NCBI RefSeq assembly: GCF_904849725.1
Contig: NC_058521.1
Location: 95,094,244-95,158,243 of the forward strand
Length of the DNA: 64,000 nt
Origin: Hordeum vulgare subsp. vulgare
Taxonomy: Eukaryota; Streptophyta; Magnoliopsida; Poales; Poaceae
Reading direction: 5' to 3'
Shown piece after piece: positions 58,332 to 64,000 of the stretch. Each line of letters begins with the position of its first letter. Positions within the stretch are counted from its first letter, which is position 1. Below the pieces are notes generated by a model. That model did not search any database. It was not told the DNA's origin and was given only the letters and a program-made list of their open reading frames with translations. Both the position numbers and the translations under genes were made by a program.

Positions 58332-60134
58332 TGTTGGAAATATTCCCTAGAGGCAATGATAAAATAGTTATTATTATATTTCCTATTTCAAGATAATCGT
58401 TTATTATCCATGCTATATTTGTATTGAAAACATAGATACATGTGTGGATGCATAGACATAACAATGTTCCTAGCAAGCCTCTAGTTGGCTAGCCAGTTGA
58501 TCAAGGATAGTCAAGGTTTTTTGACTATATGCAAGTGTTGTCACTCGATAACTGGATCACATCATTAGGAGAATCATGTGATGGACTAGACCCAAACTAT
58601 AAACGTAGCATGTGATCGTGTCATTTTGTTGGTATTGTTTTCTGCGTGTCAATTATTTATTCCTATGACCATGAGATCATATAACTCACTGACACCGGAG
58701 GAATACCTTGTGTGTATCAAACGTCGCCACGTAACTGGGTGACTATAAAGGTGCTCTACATGTATCTCCGAATGTATCCTTTGAGTTAGCATGGATCAAT
58801 ACTCGGATTTGTCACTCCGTGTGACGAAGAGGTATCACGGGGCCCACTCGATAATATAACATCACAAACAAGCCTTGAAAGCAATGTGACTAAGTGTAAG
58901 TCACAGGATCTTGTGTTATGGAACGAGTAAAGAGACTTGCCGGTAACGAGATTGAAATAGGTATACGGATACCAACGATCGAATCTCGGGCAAGTAACAT
59001 ACCGAAGGACAAAGGGAATGACATACGGGATTATATGAATCCTTGGCACTGAGGTTCAACCGATAAGATCTTTGGAGAATATGTAGGATCCAATATGGGC
59101 ATCCACGTCCCACAATTGGATATTGTCCGAGGAGTGTCTCGGGTCATGTCTACATAGTTCTCGAACCCGCAGGGTCTGCACACTTAAGGTTCGATGATGT
59201 TTAGTATAGTTGAGTTATATGTGTGGTTACCGAATGTTTTTCGCTGTCCCGGATGAGATCACGAACGTCACGAGGGTTTCCGGAATGGTCCGGAAATGAA
59301 GATTGATATATAGGATGGTTTCATTTGGTCACTGGAAAGTTTCGGGCATTACTGGCAGTGTACTGGGAGTGACGAATGGGTTCCGGGTATTCACCGGGAG
59401 GGGCTCACCCACCCGGGAGTGAGCCCAGTAACCCTAGGGTGGCGCACCAGCCCTTAGTGGGCTGGTGAGGCCAGCCCAATAGGGCCATGGCGCCACAAGT
59501 GGAAAAACACCAAAGGAAAGAAAAAAAACGGAAAGAGGGAGGTGGGAAGGAAGGAGTGGACTCCTTTCCCCAAACCGAATTGGGTGGGAGTCCACCTCCT
59601 CCCTTCGGCCGGTGCACCAAGGGGATCCTTGAGCCCCTAGGCTAGCCCCTCCCCTCCTCCTATATATACTGGTGGTTTTAGGGCTTTTGAGACACAACTT
59701 GGCCACGTGCAACTCAAACCTATACCACGTAATTTTACCTCTAGATCGGATTTCTACGGTGCTCGGGCAGAGCCCTGCAGGAGTAGATCATCATCATCAC
59801 CGGAGGGCTGTCACGCTGCCAGAGAACTCATCTACTTCTCCATCTCCCTTGCTGGATCAAGAAGGCCGAGATCGTCATCGAGTTGTACGTGTGCTGAACG
59901 CGGAGGTGCCGTCCGTTCGGCGCTAGACCGGAACGGATCATGGGACGGATCGTGGGACGACGGTGATTTGAATCACGAAGCTGTACCACTACAACAACCG
60001 CGTTTCTTAGATGCTTCCCGCTTAGCGATCTACAAGGGTACGTAGATCTAATCTCCTCTCGTAGATGGACATCACCATGATAGCTCTTCGTGTGCGTAGG
60101 AAATTTTTTGTTTTCCATGCAACGTTCCCCAACA
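58332..60134 (+). mobile_element. BARE/Angela-like 5' LTR
   Basis: 1803 bp from TGTTGGAAATATTCCC to GTTCCCCAACA, followed one base later by the primer site. It is homologous in opposite orientation to 2558-4230. The adjacent target base run before it is CTTGT (58327-58331). Confidence 0.9.
59659..59669 (+). promoter_or_regulatory. LTR TATA box
   Basis: CTATATATACT after a CCTCC-rich run, in the position known for the BARE1 promoter. Activity is not shown by sequence. Confidence 0.6.
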
Positions 60135-60135
60135 A

Positions 60136-60147
60136 TGGTATCAGAGC
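60136..60147 (+). other. Primer binding site of right Copia
   Basis: TGGTATCAGAGC, the initiator-Met-tRNA primer site, one base after the LTR. Confidence 0.9.
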
Positions 60148-61384
60148 TAGGTTCATGCGTAGATGTTATTTCGAGTAGAACAGAAAAGGTTTTGTGGGCG
60201 TTGATGTTCGATTTTCTGCCCTCCTTAGTCTTTGCTCGATTCGGCGGTATTGGTGGATTGAAGCGGCCCGGGCCGACATTACTCTACGCTTACGAGAGAC
60301 TGGTTTCATCGACTAACATGCAACTTGTTGCATAAAGATGACTGGCGGGTGCCTGTTTCTTCAACTTTAGTTGAATTGGTTTTGACTGAGGCGGTCCTTG
60401 GAGAGAGGTTAAATAGCAATTTGCACATCTCCGTTGTGGTTTTTGCGTAAGTAAGATGCGATCATATTAGATACCCATAGCAGCCACGTAAAACATGTGA
60501 CAACAAATTAGAGGACGTCCAACTTGTTTTTGCCGGGTATGGTTTGTATATGATATGGCCAATGACGTGATGTGATATATTGGATGTGTGAGATGATCAT
60601 GTTGTAATAGTTAATATCGACTTGCACGTCGATGCTACGGCAACCGTCAGGAGACATAGGGTTGTCTTTAAACTAATGTTTGTGTTTGCGGATGCGTTTA
60701 CTATATTGCTAGGTCGTAGCTTTAGTAGTAATAACATAGGTAGCACGACAACCTCGATGGCGGCACGATGATGGAGATCATGGTGTGGCGCCGGTGACAA
60801 GAAGATCATGCTGGTGCTTTGGTGATGGAGATCAAGAAGCACAAGATGATGGCCATATCATGTCACTTATGAATTGCATGTGATGTTAATCCTTTTATTC
60901 ACCTTATTTTGCTTAGAACGACGATAGCATTATAAGGTGATCTCTCACTAAAATTTCAAGATGAAATTGTGTTCTCCCCGACTGTGCACCGTTGTGGTAG
61001 TTCGTCGTTCCGAGACACCACGTGATGATCGGGTGTGATAGACTCAACGTTCACATACAACGGGTGCAAAACAGTTGCACACGCAGAACACTCGGGTTAA
61101 ACTTGACGAGCCTAGCATGTGCAGACATGGCCTTGGAACACAAGAGACCGAAAGGTCGAGCATGGATCGTATAGTTGATATGATTAGCATAGAGATGCTT
61201 ACCACTGAAACTATTCTCAACTATCGTGATGATCGGACTTGAGTTAGTGAATTTGGATCATGTACCACTCAAATGACTACAGAGATGTACTTTTTGAGTG
61301 GGAGTTTATCAGTAATTTGACTAGTTAAACTATAATTATCTTAAACATACTAAGTCCACTTTGCAATATTTGTGTTGTAGATCA
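60148..61384 (+). other. Copia untranslated leader
   Basis: The 1.2-kb leader of BARE-type elements, with many short frames and homology to the left copy (1390-2540). It is known to hold dimerisation and packaging signals in BARE1; I cannot place them here. Confidence 0.6.
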
Positions 61385-63684
61385 ATGGTTCACGCAGTAC
61401 CAACCCTGAATTTTAATACGTTCCTAGAGAAAGCTAAGTCGAAAGATGATAGAAGCAACTTTGTAGACTGGGCTCATAATCTAAAGCTGCTCCTGCAAGC
61501 TGGGAAGAAGAATTATGTCCTTAATGCTGCGCTAGGAGATGAACCACCCGTACGTCTAGCCAAGATGTTTTGAACGCCTGGTTAACATGTAAGGAGGACT
61601 ACTCAGTAGTTCAATGTGCAGTCTTGTATGGCTTGGAACCGGGACTTCAACGTTGCTTTGAGCGTCATGGAGCACATGAGATGTTCCAGGAGTTGAAGTT
61701 TATCTTTCAGAAGAACGCCCGGATCGAGAGGTATTAGAGCTCCGATAAATTATATGCTTGCAAGATGGAGGAGAATTCGTCTGTCAGTGAACATGTGCTC
61801 AAAATGTGTTGGTACTCAAACCGTCTAGCTGAGCTAGGGATTAAACTCCCGCAAGAGGCTATCACTGACAGAATTCTTCAATCACTACCACCTAGCTATA
61901 AGAGCTTTGTGTTGAACTATAACATGCAAGGGATGAACAAGTCACTCGGCGAGTTATTCGCGATGCTGAAAGTCGCAGAGTCAGAACTCCGGAAAGAGCA
62001 TCAAGTGGTTATGGTCAATAAGACCGCTGGTTTCAAGAGAAACGACAAAGGCAAAAAAGGGTAACTCCAAGAAGAATGACAAGCTTGTTGCCAATCCGAC
62101 AAAGAAACCCAAGGCTGGACCTAAGCCTGAAACAGAGTGTTATTATTGCAAGGGAATGGGTCACTGGAAGGCCAACTGCCCCAAGTATTTGGCTGATAAG
62201 AAGGCGGCCAAGGAAAAATCAGGTATATTTGATATACATGTTATTGATGTGTACTTAACCAACTCTCGTAGTAGTGCGTGGGTATTTGATATCGGTTCTG
62301 TTGCTTATATTTGCAACTCGAAGCAGGAACTGCGGAATAAATGAAGGCTGGCAAAGGATGAAGTGACGATGCGCGTGGGAAATGGTTCCAAGGTTGATGC
62401 AATCGTCGTTGGCACAGTCTCACTTCAGTTACCATCAGGATTAGTTATGAACTTAAATAACTGTTATTTAGTGCCTGCATTAAGCATGAACATTATATCT
62501 GGATCTTGTTTATTGCGAGACGGTTACTCGTTTAAGTCAGAGAATAATGGTTGTTCTATTTCTATGAGTAATATCTTTTATGGTCATGCACTTAATGTGA
62601 TAGGATTGTTCATATTGAATCTTGATAGCGATGATACACATATACATAACATTGATACCAAAAGATGTAGAGTTAACAATGATAGCGCCATGTTTCTGTG
62701 GCACTGCCGCTTAGGTCATATTGGTGTAAAGCGCATGAAGAAACTCCATTCCGATGGGCTTTTGGAGTCACTTGATTTTGAATCACTTGACACGTGCGAA
62801 CCATGCCTCATGGGCAAGATGACTAAGACTCCGTTCTCCGGAACAATGGAGGGTGCAAGTGACTTGTTGGAAATCATACATACCGATGTGTTTGGTCCAA
62901 TGAGTGTGGAGGCGTGCGGCGGATATCGTTATTTTCTCACCTTCACTGACGATTTGAGTATGTATGGATATATCTACTTGATGAAGCACAAGTCTGAAAC
63001 GTTTGAGAAGTTCAAGCAATTTCAGAGTGAAGTTGAAAATCATCGTAACAAGAAGATCAAGTTCCTACGTTGTGATCGTGGGGGTGAATATCTGAGTTTC
63101 GAGATTGGTGCTCACTTAAGACAGTGTGGAATTGTTTCACAGTTTACACCGCATGGAACACCACAGTGTAATGGTGTGTCCGAACATCGTAATCGTACTT
63201 TGTTAGAAATGGTGCGATCTATGATGTCTCTTACCGATTTGCCATTATCGTTTTGGGGTTATGCATTAGAGACAGCTGCATTCACTTTAAATAGGGCACC
63301 ATCAAAATCCGTTGGGACGACACCATACGAACTGTGGTATGGGAAAAGACCAAAAATTTCATTTCTTAAAGTTTGGGGATGTGATGCTTATGTCAAAAAG
63401 CTTCAGCTTGAAACACTGGAACCCAAAGCGGAAAAGTGCGTCTTCATAGGTTACCCGAAGGAGACAATTGGGTACACCTTCTATCTCAAATCCGAAGGCA
63501 AAGTGTTTGTTTCTAAGAATGGTGCTTTTCTTGAGAAGGAGTTTCTCTCGAAAGAATTGAGTGGGAGGAAGATAGAACTTGATGAGCTTGTCGAACCTCT
63601 AATCCCTCTAGATGGTGGCGTAGGGAAGGGGAAACCTCTGTCGAACCGACGCCGGTTGAGGAGGAAGTTAATGATGACGATCAT
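61385..63684 (+). pseudogene. Copia gag-pol, broken
   Basis: Gag starts at ATG 61385 (MVHAVPTLNFNTFLEKAKSK), shifts frame near 61565, has a stop near 61736 and continues to 62064, then shifts again. The zinc knuckle CYYCKGMGHWKANC is at 62138-62179. The protease site reads DIGS at 62288, where DTG or DSG is needed. A TGA at 62342-62344 follows. From 62363 a 450-residue frame carries the integrase zinc finger (HCRLGH, CEPCLMGK), catalytic region (HTDVFGPM, CDRGGEY, NGVSEHRNRTLLE) and the GKRPKISFLKVWGCDAYVK segment. A further frameshift near 63640 precedes the inserted LTR at 63685. Reverse transcriptase is not in the window. Confidence 0.85.
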
Positions 63685-64000
63685 TGTCGGTGAATACTCA
63701 CAACATATGCCATAGGTAGGCTAAAGTCGGTGAGAGCCGAAGTGGCAACAGAGGGTGCTGGGGGCGAGGTTGGTACAAGCATGGAACGCACGATGTACCC
63801 AGGTTTAGGGCTCTCCCTAGAGATAATGCTCCTAGTCCTGCCGGAGTGTATGATGTATATGGATGAGATTACAAGGTTTCTCGTGGAGCTGTATTGCGGA
63901 GGAAGAAGAAGGGAGCAGCCGGCTCGTCTCTCCCTCTCCTATGTGGTTGGTGAGTGTGTGTCTAATCTGTTGACCGACCCTATGCATGGAGGGGGACCGG
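63685..64000 (+). mobile_element. Start of another LTR nested in the Copia
   Basis: The Copia coding similarity stops at 63684 and TGTCGGTGAATACTCACAAC begins, followed by AAGTCGGTGAGAGCCGAAGT and TACCCAGGTTTAGGGCTCTC, phrases I associate with Triticeae Gypsy-type LTRs. The five bases before it are ATCAT. The other end is outside the window. Confidence 0.6.

Noticed and set aside
1..64000. The two BARE-like elements in opposite orientation as the two halves of one inverted element.
   Set aside because: Each has its own 5' LTR, primer site and gag, with different lengths and different surrounding hosts (a Gypsy and a CACTA), so they are separate insertions.

Overview
The window is intergenic, transposon-dense DNA from a grass of the wheat/barley tribe (Triticeae). 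The evidence is BARE1/WIS/Angela-type Copia LTRs, an Athila-lineage Gypsy element, CACTA elements with grass-type subterminal repeats, Stowaway MITEs flanked by TA, and nested insertions with no complete host gene. I recognise no bacterial features, tRNA, rRNA or CRISPR array. Nearly every coding region is a broken transposon gene.

Layout from left to right. At 1-4230 lies the 5' half of a BARE/Angela-like Copia on the minus strand, inserted into an Athila-like Gypsy (4231-8995, plus strand), which itself interrupts an old CACTA copy (8996-12490, minus strand). At 12.5-16.6 kb there are Stowaway and other MITEs, a 94-bp tandem repeat and an LTR remnant. From 16845 to 38901 runs what I read as one giant Mutator-like element (MULE) with terminal inverted repeats of about 260-290 bp. 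It carries an unknown acidic-tailed gene, a 3.7-kb array of ~317-bp monomers, a spliced Ulp1/SENP-type (C48) peptidase pseudogene on the plus strand, a 67-bp minisatellite, and a convergent FAR1/MURA-type transposase pseudogene on the minus strand. A 7.2-kb CACTA element (24173-31408, ATT target duplication) sits inside it, probably in the first intron of the peptidase gene.

From 39545 to 44925 there is a small-LTR Copia on the minus strand flanked by an unusually long 57-bp direct duplication, with one LTR end missing. From 45.9 to 52.3 kb there is an inverted-repeat element, then a small MITE split by a Gypsy-type solo LTR that is itself split by another Gypsy-type solo LTR. From 52763 a CACTA element on the plus strand carries a TNP2 transposase pseudogene lacking its catalytic core, and a second ORF broken by a plus-strand BARE/Angela-like Copia (58332 onward). 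That Copia is in turn interrupted at 63685 by the start of another LTR.

The most interesting parts are the MULE with transposase, Ulp1-like peptidase and large internal satellite, and the aberrant 57-bp duplication around the Copia element. Family names rest on remembered hallmark sequences; no database was searched.
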